DNA from: Lethocerus indicus
Taxonomy: Eukaryota > Arthropoda > Insecta > Hemiptera > Belostomatidae
Assembly: GCA_019843655.1 (NCBI GenBank)
Contig: JACDQD010000007.1
Coordinates: 28,548,816 to 28,612,815 of the forward strand
DNA length: 64,000 nt
Direction: 5' to 3'
Under the pieces are notes generated by a model. It saw only the letters and a program-made list of their open reading frames with translations. It was not told the origin of the DNA and did not search any database. Positions 1 to 11,460 of the stretch are shown here, piece by piece. How positions within the stretch are numbered: position 1 is the first letter of the stretch; the number at the start of each line of letters is the position of its first letter. A program made the translations under genes and the position numbers.

Positions 1-1177
1 TTTTTCTTCTCTGTTCCAATTGTTCAAGACCTACCGAAATTGGAGCCTATTTACTCGTTCTCGTACGATCTCTGTTTGGTCTGTACGGGAATAGACCGGT
101 TGTTCAGAGGGCGAGACGAGACCGACTCCTCGTGTCCCCGAGGTCACTTACTCGATATCACTTATATCTTCAATTATATCTATCTACATTCTGTCTATAT
201 TTTTCGCCCTTATCCGGGCGGTTCTGAATTCCGAGTGGCCTCCCCCATAATCGACAGCCTACTGTGGAATCTCCGGTCGTTATGAATCATCACCGAGGGT
301 GGAAACCGATCGTACGAAATATATGCGTCACTGGAAATAGGGAACGTGCGGAACGTATATCTCGGATATGCGAAATCGATTCGATAGTACAGTAGTGACA
401 GTGACAGTGACAGTGTGCAGTGAGGACGCCCCGGAAAATATCCAAGTTGCGAAAAGTGACTTAACGGCGAACGCACCAACACTGAATTCTGTTTTTCACG
501 CGAAATTCGACACGGGTTCTCTACGATCCATTTTTCCGAAAGGGGAAAAGTCGAAGACGAACCGAAAAAACCGGCTTTGAAAGATTAACCGAACATTCGG
601 AACGGTCGAAATTGTCGTCACAATTGAGATACAGACACGAGGCCACAAAACGACCGTACTTATTTGGCTGGAATCTAAAATTCGCGATACTTTCTGAACA
701 GACCTCGTGTCTCGACCCCGAACTAATTCGGGATCAAATAAAAAGGGGGGTCGTACACGCGTTTATTGTTTCTCGTATTTTCGCCGTCTGTTTGTCTGTT
801 TTTTTGAGGTTTTTCGAGGTGATCACGAGGCCCCCGTGTGACACAGCGTTGAGCTTTGAAATATTAAACAAAGCCATAAAGTTGGCCCGCCGTTAGATAA
901 GAACAACGTGACGTGACGTCTTTGTCTGTTTCTGAGGCCTTTCCCGGGTTCCTCTGTTTGTTTACCGGTGCCTTTTATATCCCGGCTAGGATTTGACGCG
1001 GGCGAACGGCCTTAACCGATTTAGAAATGTTTTCCTTCTTTTTTCCGCCTTCAACTCCCTTCGCCCTTGCGATCTAAATACCGCAGCGACAGGACGACCT
1101 CGACAGGACGAACTTGAACCGAAATGCTACTGAAGACGGCGCGAAGCCGTCCACAGTACACTTGGACCTCGCTTATA
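1..1177. other. no gene recognised
   Basis: Unique-looking sequence without a convincing coding frame, apart from the foldback scrap near 386-470. Confidence 0.4.
386..470 (+). mobile_element. foldback arm scrap
   Basis: GACAGTGACAGTGTGCAGTG and AAATATCCAAGTTGCGAAAAGTGACTTAAC match the internal part of foldback right arms. Confidence 0.45.
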
Positions 1178-1734
1178 CTGGATTGGCAACTAATCAATTG
1201 CGGATTCTTCCCATCTTTGGGTTGTGCATTTTTTGATAGGCACGACGAATAGTTGGCACGTGTAATAAACATTTCAGAATATAGTAGGTTCGTGATGTTT
1301 CTGTCTCCTCTCTCGCTGGTTTGGTCTTTTGCTAGACCGGTTTCGGCCGCTCGCCATCTTCAGTAGTCACTGTTGGCACTATGTCATGTTTTTCGGGGGG
1401 GGGGGGCATCCTCACTGCCAACTGTGTCACTGTCACTTAGGCTTATCATCGTTAACACAGTACAAGTGACACAGTGATACAGTGGGCAGTGAGGATGCCC
1501 CCCCCCCACCGAAAAACATGACAAAGTGCCAACAGTGACTACTGAAGATGGCGAGCGGCCGAAACCGGTCTAGCGAAAGACCAAACCGGCGAGAAAAGGA
1601 GACAGAAACATCACGAACCTACAGTATATTCCAAACCCTCGCAGACCACAAAACAGGTATATTAAACTATTTCAGAATATACTTAGATAGGTTTGAAGAT
1701 GCGTAAACCCGCAATGACTTAGTTGCCGACCCGA
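1178..1734. mobile_element. mariner (mellifera-type) MITE interrupted by a foldback retroelement
   Basis: Left end CTGGATTGGCAACTAATCAATTGCGG; right end CGCAATGACTTAGTTGCCGACCCGA, with flanking TA. The ends form the inverted repeat typical of mellifera-subfamily mariners. The interior (ACGTGTAATAAACATTTCAGAATATA ... ATAGGTTTGAAGATG) matches the intact copy at 16743-16935, with 1284-1668 inserted. Confidence 0.7.
1284..1668 (+). mobile_element. complete foldback retroelement, 385 bp, nested in a mariner MITE
   Basis: Exact 13-bp duplication ATTTCAGAATATA at 1271-1283 and 1669-1681. The element begins GTAGGTTCGTGATGTTTCTG and ends GACCACAAAACAGGTATATTAAACT. The arms form a long hairpin; only the right arm has the extra ATTCCAACCCCTCGCAGACC tail. 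Hammerhead-like motifs lie at 1331-1366 (-) and 1539-1574 (+). Confidence 0.8.
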
Positions 1735-1963
1735 TAATTACACGGTTGAGGAATCGCATAATATTTCGGCCCCTAATCAGGCTAAAGGGAGAAGAAAACT
1801 CGCAAACGATCTCGAAAAAAAGTCGAAAATATAGCATTGTTAGTGACAGAGATGATAAATGAATGATCTATTATATGTACGTCATTTCAATAGATATGTA
1901 AACGTATATTTTAACGTATGTTGAGAAAAATAAAGGAAACTTCGATATTTTTATAAGGAACAG

Positions 1964-2330
1964 CCCTTATTTTTAGCCTTACAGTATTTTAGGGGATGAA
2001 AAACCACGTATTTTCGTTTCTATTTCTTCTGACGCTGATTTCTCAGCTCACAGACACGTGCAAGTGGGCGAACTTTTTGCAGAAATAAGCGAACAGATGC
2101 CGTCAATATTAACCGAGAAAAGCCCTTATTTTTAGCTTTACAGTATTTTAGGGGATGAAAAACCACGTATTCTCGTTTCTATCGCTTCTGACGCTGATTT
2201 CTCAACTCACAGACACGTGCAAATGGGCGAACGTTTTGCAGAAATAAGTGACCCGATATTACCATCGATATTAACATGGATCAGCCGTTAATTACCATTA
2301 CAGCATTTCAGTGGATGCAAATTACGAACT
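1964..2330 (+). repeat. 160-bp tandem repeat, about 2.3 units
   Basis: Units start at 1964, 2124 and about 2284, exactly 160 bp apart, each opening with CCCTTATTTTTAGC and TTTTAGGGGATGAAA. The third is diverged and breaks off. Related TTTTAGGGGATGAA units reappear near 11163, 11282, 11406 and 11938. Confidence 0.8.
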
Positions 2331-2413
2331 ATGGGACGTTCTAATCCGATTATTCTTTTTTTAAATTTGCCTAAATCAATTTGCATTAGCGCGATATTTT
2401 ACCACTTTTCCAC

Positions 2414-2414
<1 letters not shown>

Positions 2415-2492
<78 letters not shown>
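2415..2492 (+). repeat. (TC)n microsatellite
   Basis: 39 perfect TC units followed by TCACACTCTC. Confidence 0.95.
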
Positions 2493-2496
<4 letters not shown>

Positions 2497-2704
2497 TCTC
2501 TGGGTCTGACAACGACCCGGATAATTACAAATGGAAATTGGCAGGTTTCGTTATCGCCTGGTCGCTAGTTGGAGCCCATTGTCCGAGTGTTGGATGTTCT
2601 AATGTAAAAAAACGGTTAGCGCCCTCCTGATAACGGGTGATAAGGAAGTGATCCGTAGGGGCCAAATTATTGTAGCGCCGTTCGTCCAACCGCCAATTGT
2701 AGAG

Positions 2705-2930
2705 TCCTAGGCTGGTGGTCTTTCGCCAGACCGGGGTTTCGGCCGCTCGCCGTCTTCAGTAGCGCCGTCTTAGTCACTGTTGCCACTTCGGACGTCTTTC
2801 CTCTGTCACTTGTACTGAAGACGGCCGGCGGCCGAAACCGGTCTGGCGAATGACCGAACCGCCGAAACACACCGAACCTACCGATATTCCAACCCCTCGC
2901 AGACCACAAAACAGAAATATTAAATTATAA
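2705..2930. mobile_element. foldback retroelement
   Basis: GGTCTTTCGCCAGACCGGGG arm, then TACTGAAGACGGCCGGCGG arm, ending ACCACAAAACAGAAATATTAAA. A further single arm lies at 3483-3600. Confidence 0.65.
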
Positions 2931-3421
2931 AGTCCTTTGGACAGAACCGAGTTGAGAATAAGAATGGAGCCTAACAGGACAGAAATGATTAGGAAGTATA
3001 AAATAATATGAAATTATACGCTATTTGTCGTGAATCTGCCCCAGTCAAAGTTTTAACTTTTCCCTCATCATTATCACTGAAATATTAAATGGCGATGATA
3101 AACCGGGTTGAATTGTAAAACTATAACCATTGACAGTGCTATTCGACAACGCATATTTCGACCTAAATAAGCCCTTCAGGTAGGGAATATATCCCCGTAG
3201 CCCCAATTAAAAGAATCGACTTAAACTGAAAATTTTGGGCTTTTAAGACCGTCAACGGACATCGAAATTGACCTCAAGTAACAAACTGACAATATATAGG
3301 GTGTCAGTGGCTGCCAAACTTTCATTATTTTTGGAATATTGTTCCAACGATAAACAGGGTTGAATTTGTAAAAGTGCTCTCTGACGATTCCATGATATTC
3401 TATTTACTGCTGAAATGCTCT

Positions 3422-3422
<1 letters not shown>

Positions 3423-3475
<53 letters not shown>
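3423..3475 (+). repeat. (TA)n microsatellite
   Basis: About 26 AT units directly before a foldback arm. Confidence 0.9.
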
Positions 3476-3477
<2 letters not shown>

Positions 3478-3620
3478 TATATATTCTTTAGATTTGTCGC
3501 GTTTCTGTCTCCCCTCTCGCCGGTTCGGTCTTTCGCCAGACCGGTTTCGGCCGCTCGCCGTCTTCAGTAGCGCCGTGTCAGTCACTTTGGCGCACTAAAG
3601 TCTTGGGAAAATGCTACTAT

Positions 3621-3833
3621 GGGGGTGTCCCAAAATTAACGCCAGATTTGAATCGCACTGTGGCCGCCAAACTTTCATTATTTTTCAAAATATTGTTCAA
3701 CAATAAAAACGCGTTGTTCTATCGCGTAACGCCCCATTTCTACTGACCCTAAACTATCGGCTGTCAAATGGTTTTTTCTATTAATAGGGTTGCTAACTCC
3801 AGTGCAAGAATGGTTAATTTTGGGACACCCCGA
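3621..3833. mobile_element. deleted Tc1/IS630-type element, copy 1
   Basis: Ends GGGGGTGTCCCAAAATTAACG and TTAATTTTGGGACACCCC. The interior includes GTTCTATCGCGTAACGCCCC and ACTATCGGCTGTCAAATGG, shared with the copies at 4557, 17124, 44699 and 59412. Confidence 0.75.
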
Positions 3834-4319
3834 ATACTGGACGGGTTCATGAAAACCAACAATTTTCGTTCAAGTAAGGATCGCGTTCGCCATTTTCCTC
3901 CCTGCGTTGAACTTTAAAGTCTGGGAATTCTTTAGATTTCGCGTCGCGGTGACTGGCACACCGCCGCTACTGAAGACCCGGCGAACGGCCGAATCCGGGC
4001 CCGAAGGAACGAAACGAAGTACTGAAACTGCAGCATCAGAGACTCTCGCGGAAAAGTAGGAATTCCAAGCCAGAGTTTGTAAACTGTTCTATTTATAATT
4101 GGCTTACTGGACGGTGCACTCGACAGAGGCGTGATCAGCTGGTCTCGGTGGAACCGAGCCATTTGGCGGACTGAATTAGAATTATTGCAAATAATTCTAA
4201 TTATATAATTAGAACATTAGATTTTCTTATCGATCGGTCGGCAAATTGTGTCTTCAGATTGGGCCTCAATCCAGATAAAAGACTGACATGAAATCCAAAA
4301 AATAAAGCTGAAAAGACCG

Positions 4320-4485
4320 GAAGTCTAAAGACGATACACAAGTCACTAATTAGATTACTAGACAATGGATCGAAATTAAGTTCATAAAATTATCATTGTA
4401 CAACATTATACTTAAACCGATCTGGACTTACGGACCCGAACAAGCCAATTGGCTGTGCAATATGGATATTTGACAGCTATTGAAA
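4320..4485 (+). pseudogene. degenerate jockey-like LINE fragment
   Basis: A frame reads LYNIILKPIWTYGPEQANWL, matching the KPIWTYG block of jockey reverse transcriptases. Confidence 0.5.
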
Positions 4486-4556
4486 CATAGAAGTAAGTTT
4501 ACATTTATTGGCATTTTTAAGCTTGATTACTTCCTTTGAAATAAGTTACTTGTACA

Positions 4557-4786
4557 GTGGGTGACCCAAAATTAACGCGGGATTTGAATTCGCCCCCATT
4601 CTTGCAGTAAAATCGGCAACTGGTATTAAAAAAAATACCATTCGACAGCCGATAGTTTAGGGTTCAGTGGAAATGGGGGCGTTACGCGATAGAACAACGT
4701 GTTTTCATTGTTGAACAATATTTCAAAAATTCCACAGTTCGATTCGAATCTTGCGTTAATTTCGGGACACCCCCATATACAACTGT
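4557..4786. mobile_element. deleted Tc1/IS630-type element, copy 2
   Basis: Reverse orientation relative to copy 1: GGGTGACCCAAAATTAACGCG to GCGTTAATTTCGGGACACCCCC. The interior matches copy 1 in reverse complement. Confidence 0.75.
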
Positions 4787-4839
4787 TATACCTCCGTTTA
4801 CCTTTTCCTTCTCTCTTTTTTTAGGGAAAGAAAAAACTG

Positions 4840-5095
4840 TAGGTTCGTGATGTTTCTGTCTCCTCTCGCTGGTTTGTGGTCTTTTGCTAGACCGGTTTCG
4901 GCCGCTCGCCATCTTCAGTAGCGCTGTGTCAGTCACTGTTAGCACTTTGGATGTTTTTTCGGCATCCTCACCCCCAAACAGTGTTCTGTTATTGTTATTG
5001 GGGGGATTATTTTTGTCTTCGGATTTTGTTAATCCGTTTTCTAAGTGTGAGTCAGATTGTCGGAAGGGGATGGTCTGGTGGTTGAAAAAACCGTT
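4840..5095 (-). mobile_element. foldback/Penelope-like fragment
   Basis: TGTAGGTTCGTGATG arm with antisense hammerhead-like motif at 4885-4921, then reverse-complemented 3' UTR (CTAAGTGTGAGTCAGATTGT). The second arm is missing. Confidence 0.7.
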
Positions 5096-5289
5096 GAATA
5101 CTTTTGCAATTTTAAAACACGCGAATTGACGTAAATTATTTCCGTTTAACGACGTCCGATCGTTAAGAATTTGAACGAGTACTGAGGGTCAGTTGAGAGT
5201 CATTTCAGCGGTAAATCCGAATATCATGAATCGATGAAGAGCGCTTTTACAATTCAACCCAGTTTATCATCGGAAAAATATTAAAAAAA

Positions 5290-5347
5290 TAATGAAATTT
5301 CGGCAGCCACAGTTCGATTCAAATCTTGCGTTAATTTCGGGACACCC
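5290..5347. mobile_element. solo end of the Tc1/IS630-type element
   Basis: GCAGCCACAGTTCGATTCAAATCTTGCGTTAATTTCGGGACACCC matches one end of copies 1-5. A similar fragment without the terminus lies at 7318-7380. Confidence 0.6.
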
Positions 5348-5664
5348 TATGGAATCATCGCCAAGTTCAAAGTGCCTTTCTTTGAAACTTCTCCGAGCTT
5401 CGAGGCGGACTTTCAAATCATTTTCAAACGGATACAAAATCTATTAAGCCAATACTCCTTTGGTGTTATTTTTCAACGTTAAATTCCGTAGAGTATTATG
5501 TTTTTTTGCTCTAGACGATATGCTCGGCCAGATATGAAAAGTCTTAAGGGGTAAAAAAAATATGTTAGGGTCTACATATTGTCAGTTTGTTACTCGAGGT
5601 CAATTTCGATGTCCGTTAACGGTCTTAAAAGCCCAAATTTTCGTATTTAATATACCCGTTTTGT

Positions 5665-5832
5665 GGTCTGTGACAGTGAAAGTGACAGTGGGCAGTGAGG
5701 ATGCCCGAAAAACATCCAAAGTGCTGATAGTGACTGACACAGCGCTACTGAAGATGGCGAGCGGCCGACAAACCGGTCTAGCAAAAGACCAAACCGGCGA
5801 GAGGAGACAGAAACATCACGAACCTACAGTAC
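5665..5832 (+). mobile_element. foldback right-arm fragment
   Basis: From GACAGTGAAAGTGACAGTGG to CATCACGAACCTACAGTA. The hammerhead-like motif at 5744-5782 has GACAAAC instead of GAAAC and should be inactive. Confidence 0.7.
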
Positions 5833-6539
5833 CCAAATTTTTTTAAGTCGATTCTTTTGAGTCGTGCTATATTCCCCACCTAAAGGGCGTATTTAGGTCG
5901 AAATATGCGTTATCGAATTGCACTGTCAATAATCGTTCGCGTATCCCCCCCCGTAAACGGGACGCAGAGTCGGGGAACAAACTACTGAATAATACAGGAG
6001 GCGTACATTTGACGGGGAATCGGCCGTTACAGAAGCAGTTTGTAGGCAAATTGAATTGCCGAGGAGCTGTGGAGGGAAAATTCATAAAACCGTCTATGGG
6101 GGTGTAATTCCCCGAAGCGGAATTAGGAATATCTCTTCCCCTTCAAACGGGAGTTGTTTACCTCCTATTAATAGAACCGGGACGGGTTTCAGAGGACGAC
6201 GACGGTGGCCATTAATATTCAAAAGGTGAAACATTTGACGGTGATTTACATTTGACGGCTTCCAGACCGGCGATAATAACAATTGGACGTCAGTGACACG
6301 CGGTAGTAACACTTTGGGGGGCGTAACAGCCGAGAACGTAACAGTAACAGTCGACCAATAGCACGTTCATCGTTTTTATGGATTTTTCAACTTTCCTTTC
6401 GTATCTCACTGTTCGTGCAGTACGGGAAATATCGGGGAAAAATTTTTGAAAAAACAAAATATTCTCCTCGATATTCTTGATATACATGAACAAACTTTAC
6501 TTTAGACTATAAATAAATAATAGTAGTAATAATAGTTTA

Positions 6540-7310
6540 GAGTTGAGAATACCTGTTTTGTGGTCCGCGAGCGGTTGGAATACCGGTCTTTTGCCAGACC
6601 GGTTTCGGCCGCTCGCCATTCCAAAACGTCCAAAAGTGACGAACACAAAGCGCTACTGAAGACGGCGAGCGGCCGAAACCGGTCTAACAAAAGACCAGAC
6701 CGGCGAGACAGGAGATGGAAATACGCGAAATCTACGGTATTTTATGACTTTAGGTCGACTGTAGTAGGTATTTTAAGGTCGTGGAATTTAGGGCTTACCG
6801 CGTAAGTACAATTGAAAAAGGTTATGTAGATTTTGTGTTTCTGTCTCCTGTCTCTCAACGGTCCGGTCTTTTGCTAAACCGGTTTCGACTGCTCGCCATT
6901 CCAAAACGTCCGAATTGCCACAAGTGACTAACAGCGCTACTGAAGACGGCGAGCTGCCGAAACCGGTTTAACAAAAGACCAGACCAGCGAGGGGAGATGG
7001 AAATACGCGAAATCTACGGTATTTTATGACTTTAGGTCGACTGCAGTAGGTATGTTGATGTCGTGGAATTTGGGGCATAACGCGTAAGTACAATTGAAAA
7101 AGGTTCTGTAGATTTTGTGTTTCCGTCTCCTGTCTCTTTCCACGACACAACATACCTACTGCAGTCGACCTAAAGTCATAAAATACCGTAGATTTCGCGT
7201 ATTTCCATCTCCTCTCGCCGCCGGTCTGGTCTATTGTTAGACCGGTTTCGGCCGCTCGGCCGCCATCTTCAGTAGCGCTGTGTGTCAGACACGCAGTGTC
7301 TGAACAATAT
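6540..7310. mobile_element. cluster of foldback copies
   Basis: Arms at 6543-6640 (-), 6640-6740 (+), 6840-6905 (-), 6920-7020 (+) and 7195-7300 (-). A 120-bp direct repeat (GAAATCTACGGTATTTTATGAC) ties 6730-6840 to 7010-7130. Helix II is kept as GGC-GAGCT-GCC at 6947-6957, but helix I has TAAC. Confidence 0.7.
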
Positions 7311-8096
7311 TTCAACACGGTGTGTCGAACAATATTTCAAAAATAATGAAAGTTTGGCGGCCACAGTTCGATTCGAATCTCTTTAGTTCTTACTTTTACT
7401 TTATATTATTGTAAGATTGTGGGATTACAATCGTTAAGATTGCGGTATTGCCGAACAGGGCGTAAACGTGCTTCGCAGCCGTTGGCATAATCGCATGCCA
7501 TGTGATCCGTTCGTGTCCTCAGTGGTGTGTTCGAAATCAATGCTGAGGTCATGTGTTTCTCGTCATTTCAAGTGTGTTGTTTCCCCCCGAAGTTGTCAGT
7601 TTCGACACTGCCGGTTGACCGGTCTTAAAATGTCTACGGTGTTTCGAATCTGTTCGTTCTGTAAGTTCGTTACAAATACAAATAATTTTTATTACTGTAA
7701 ATACAAATATTATAACGATACGACGGTATAAACAAATTGTGATTACTGCATGTATTCCGGCCTATTGGCCTTACTACATTTATATTCTTAAATATTACAA
7801 TACATTATACATGAATTTTTTTTTTTTACAATGTTGTTTTGCTAGTCGGGAAAATGCACAATAAAAACCCGAGGATTTAATTGTAAGTTCGTCTTATCCC
7901 CCCTCGTAGCCGGGTCATGAAGTTTTTCCTTAAGGGCCGTCGGAAGGAGGTTTATTGTCCGCTCCCGGAAGTTTCGGAAATCCGGTTGATCGATCGGTGA
8001 CCGGAAGAGCCCTTCGACGATGTGGGCCACAAATTATAGAGGCCGGATTGAAAAAAAAGGGCGTACGGAGGACGATGGGGCCCAATCTTAATATAT

Positions 8097-8426
8097 AGTT
8101 TAATATACCTGTTTTATGGTCTGCGAGGGGTTGGAACACTGTAGGTATGTCACCTCTCGCTGCGGTTCGGTCTTTTGCTAGACCGGTTTTTCGGCCGCTC
8201 GCCGTCTTCAGTAGCGCTGTGTCAGTCACTGTTGGCACTTTGGATGTTTTTCGGCCATCCTCTCACTCCACTGTTCGTACAATTTAGCGATTATTGGTCG
8301 CACAGCCAAAGTGCTAACAGTGATAATAACATTCAGCGCTACTGAAGACGGCGAGCGGCCGAAAAACCGGTCCAGCAAAAGACCGAACCGCAGCGAGAGA
8401 GGAGACAGAAACATAACGAACCTACT
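8097..8426 (-). mobile_element. foldback retroelement
   Basis: Starts TAATATACCTGTTTTATGG (long arm) and ends AGAAACATAACGAACCTAC (short arm). Imperfect TTAATATAT duplication at 8088-8096 and 8427-8435. Motifs at 8177-8214 (-) and 8338-8376 (+). Confidence 0.7.
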
Positions 8427-8778
8427 TTAATATATGGCTTCGGTTTAAAAGTTTAAACGATCTCCAATTGTCACCAGCATGTGGGGCCCTTATAACAATT
8501 TACGAGCGAGAGAGAAAAAAAATAAAAATAAATTGCCTCCAGAACATTCATTCTCCCCCGTACCGTCATTATCGACACTATACGGGACTTGATGTACTCA
8601 AATAACATTTATAAGAGTTGAGAAACGGGTGAAAGTTTCATTCTGTATATGAATCCCCATAATTGGCTCGAAACACAATTTACTCAAATACCACGTAAAC
8701 CACAGTTGATTGTATAGAAATAAAAAGGTTAAAAAAATTCTATAAATGTAATGTATAAATATCTGTCGTCTATTGTAT

Positions 8779-8950
8779 TAGGGGTACCCAAAAGTAATCG
8801 ACATGTTGACTTTGGAATTCATTTTATTTTTCTAAAAAAGAAACATTTTACTATATTTCGCCTATCGAAAACTTTTCCGGAAACTTTGAAGAACTCCTCA
8901 AACCGAAATACATCCTATCAAATTGTCGATTACTTTTGGGTACACCTGAT
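8779..8950 (-). mobile_element. mariner-derived MITE with transposase C-terminus, copy 1
   Basis: Ends TTAGGGGTACCCAAAAGTAATCGACA and TGTCGATTACTTTTGGGTACACC. The minus strand retains the tail FRFEEFFK-type sequence of a mariner transposase. Confidence 0.7.
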
Positions 8951-9120
8951 AGTAGAAACATAAAATTTAAAAAAAAACTGTCCCAAGATATAATTCTGGG
9001 AATAATACTTAGGCCTAATATAAGTTTTCGGCAAGGAGAGTTACCGTTGATGGCCTCAGGGTAAATTACCGGATACACGCTGTGGCCCTTCTGGTATTCG
9101 ATTTTGGAAGGACGAAACTA

Positions 9121-9307
9121 TTAGGGGTACCAAAAAAGTAATCGACATTTTGACTTTGGAATTCGTTTTATTTTGCTATAAAAAAGAAAGTTTAATTATT
9201 AATCTACTATATATTCGCAGAATATAGTCGATATTTGGTCTTGAAGAACTCCTCAAGACCGAAATACATCTTATCAAATTGTCGATTACTTTTGGGTACC
9301 CCGAATA
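9121..9307 (-). mobile_element. mariner-derived MITE, copy 2
   Basis: TTAGGGGTACCAAAAAAGTAATCGACA to GTCGATTACTTTTGGGTACCCC. Minus-strand reading FDKMYFGLEEFFK is retained. A short (TA)n follows. Confidence 0.7.
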
Positions 9308-9309
9308 TA

Positions 9310-10510
9310 TTTCCATATATATATATATATAAACCAAACCACAGCGAGAGGAGACAGAAACACAACAAATCTACTGTATATTTGGTAAATTCCAAAATTT
9401 GACCCTAAGCGTCGTGTGAAATTTCGCCCAACTCAACGAAGTAAATTCCAGGAAATTATTTACTGTCCTAAACGTTTTCCATCCCACATTTCAAATGTAA
9501 ACAGATTTATTACTTTTATTACTGAAAATGAAAGAAAAAATTAAAACAAGTACACATTTTTAGTTTTATCCGTTCAATTACTCGACATCCCTCGTTCGTA
9601 CCTCTTTCCTGCTTACACCACTTTTCCTTTTATATCTTTTCAATTTGAAAAATGTCCTCGCCGCAAATAATTATTTGCGTTTTATTTGCTCAACCCCACT
9701 CGAAACAGCTAATAAACTTTCGGTTTTAGACTAGACGCGTTAATCTGCGTTAATCTGCGCTATCTGTTCAAGACAGGCGAGGGTAAATAATAATAAGAAG
9801 AGTACGGAGCTGTCGCTGTCATCTCAACTGTCATCATGTCAGCTCTAAATCATATATATCATTCGTTTATATCACCCGACTAACCTCTTCAGCATTATCG
9901 TTTATATATATCTATATAAAGTGTATATATTCGTATAATATGTAAAATACATACATGAGTAACATAAAGAGGTCCTTATGAAGGATAAATTCTTCCGGAT
10001 TGGCGAGGCGAAGGAAAGGACATGTAACTTTCAGGTCACACTTCGATTTATCGAGATTTTACCAAATAATTACCACTTTTTTTTCTCCGAGATGGCGTAT
10101 AAATCTTAATTCTATAACGTTGTCAAAACAGCCGATATCGATATCAATTTTTTTTTCATTCGCAGGTTTATAATTGCCGTCAATTTTTAGTACCCCCAAT
10201 TTTTTTGGATTCAACATAAAAATTCCGGCCCGTAGAGGGTTAAAGGATATGTTTTTAATATAATATATTAAGCGAAATAGATTGTAGGAAGATCCGACGG
10301 GCTGGAGAGTACATTTACTCGAGGACTAAGTCCTCGAACTTTTATAAAAAAGCCGGATTTAAATCGAAAATTTGGACAGTACAGAGACCTACTCTTAGTT
10401 GTAAAGGAAACCTACAACTAGAAACTACAACTTGAAAACCTTCTGTGGCCCTGAGGCAAGTGCAAAGTGCCGTGGGTCTGTGCGAGTGAATTAAGTGAGT
10501 GTAGCTTAAG
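9310..10510. other. AT-rich stretch without recognised gene
   Basis: Low-complexity AT-rich DNA. No coding frame or known repeat end seen. Confidence 0.4.
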
Positions 10511-10514
10511 TACT

Positions 10515-10800
10515 CGGGTTTTTATTGTAAATTTTCCCGATTATCGTATCGATATTGTAAAAAGAATTCAAGAGTGGCCTCTATCACAATAATTAAGTAT
10601 ATAAATGTAGAAAGGCCCGATGTTTGTATATCGTTTTTCCTCGATGTCCTAGTTTCTGTCTCCTCTCGCCGGTTTGGTCTTTCGCCAGACCGGTTTCGGC
10701 CGTTCGCCATCTTCAGTAGCAGTCACTTTCGGCACATTGGACGCGGAGCAAAAAACGCACACGAAACCCTCGCAGATCACAAAAGAGGTATGTCAAAAAA
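10515..10800. repeat. dispersed repeat with inserted foldback fragment
   Basis: TACTCGGGTTTTTATTGTAAAT to AGAAAGGCCCGATG (10515-10625) matches 62213-62330 (ATACTCGGGTTTTCATTG to GAAAGGCCCGAAGG). A foldback arm follows at 10650-10795. Confidence 0.6.
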
Positions 10801-11159
10801 GTTATTCGTATTCGAGAATGGGAGAGGAGTGCCAGCCGAAGAAGTTGATGAACTGAAATCCTGAAGGAGGAAGACCCTTACATTCATATTATGTATTATA
10901 TAAACGTCTTACGAGTGGCCCGCGGATATTAACGCCTCGTTTTAATGGGCGATTGGATTGTGTTATCGCATAAGAAAAACCTCATAAATTCGAGGGCTGT
11001 CGAGGTTCTGAAATCGGTACGAAATGTGTTGGTGTCTCGAAGCTGTCTGTCATTTTCGATGACGGCCCGTCTTAAATATTTACTCTTGAGAGTCTCTCAA
11101 TCGTCCGCGCGAAAAAGTTATATAATCAGTGTTCAACAAGAGAAATACTGTCGTTCAGC

Positions 11160-11460
11160 TGTACAGCATTTTAGGGGATGAAATTCCGTTGAAATTTCCG
11201 TTACAGTCGCTTCCTCTCCGGATAACTGCACATAAGCACGTACAAATCATGTAAAAATGAGAAGACGACATTTATGTTTAAAGACTTTTAGGGGATGAAA
11301 ATGCCCTAATTTTCCTAATGTCCGGTCCTGGGCACGTTAAAATAGGCCGACTATGCCTTCGTTCAATGTTTTGTGCCATATAAATGATGAAAACCCGTTA
11401 TTTAACTTTATGGCATTTAGAGGTGGATGAAAATATCGATTTACGTCGCGATTTGCTTAA
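11160..11460 (+). repeat. diverged tandem units related to the 160-bp repeat
   Basis: Units opening with CATTTTAGGGGATGAAAT (11163), CTTTTAGGGGATGAAAATG (11282) and CATTTAGAGGTGGATGAAAAT (11406), spaced about 120 bp. They sit directly before the GCGGTTTTTAGG minisatellite. Another unit follows it at about 11938. Confidence 0.55.
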
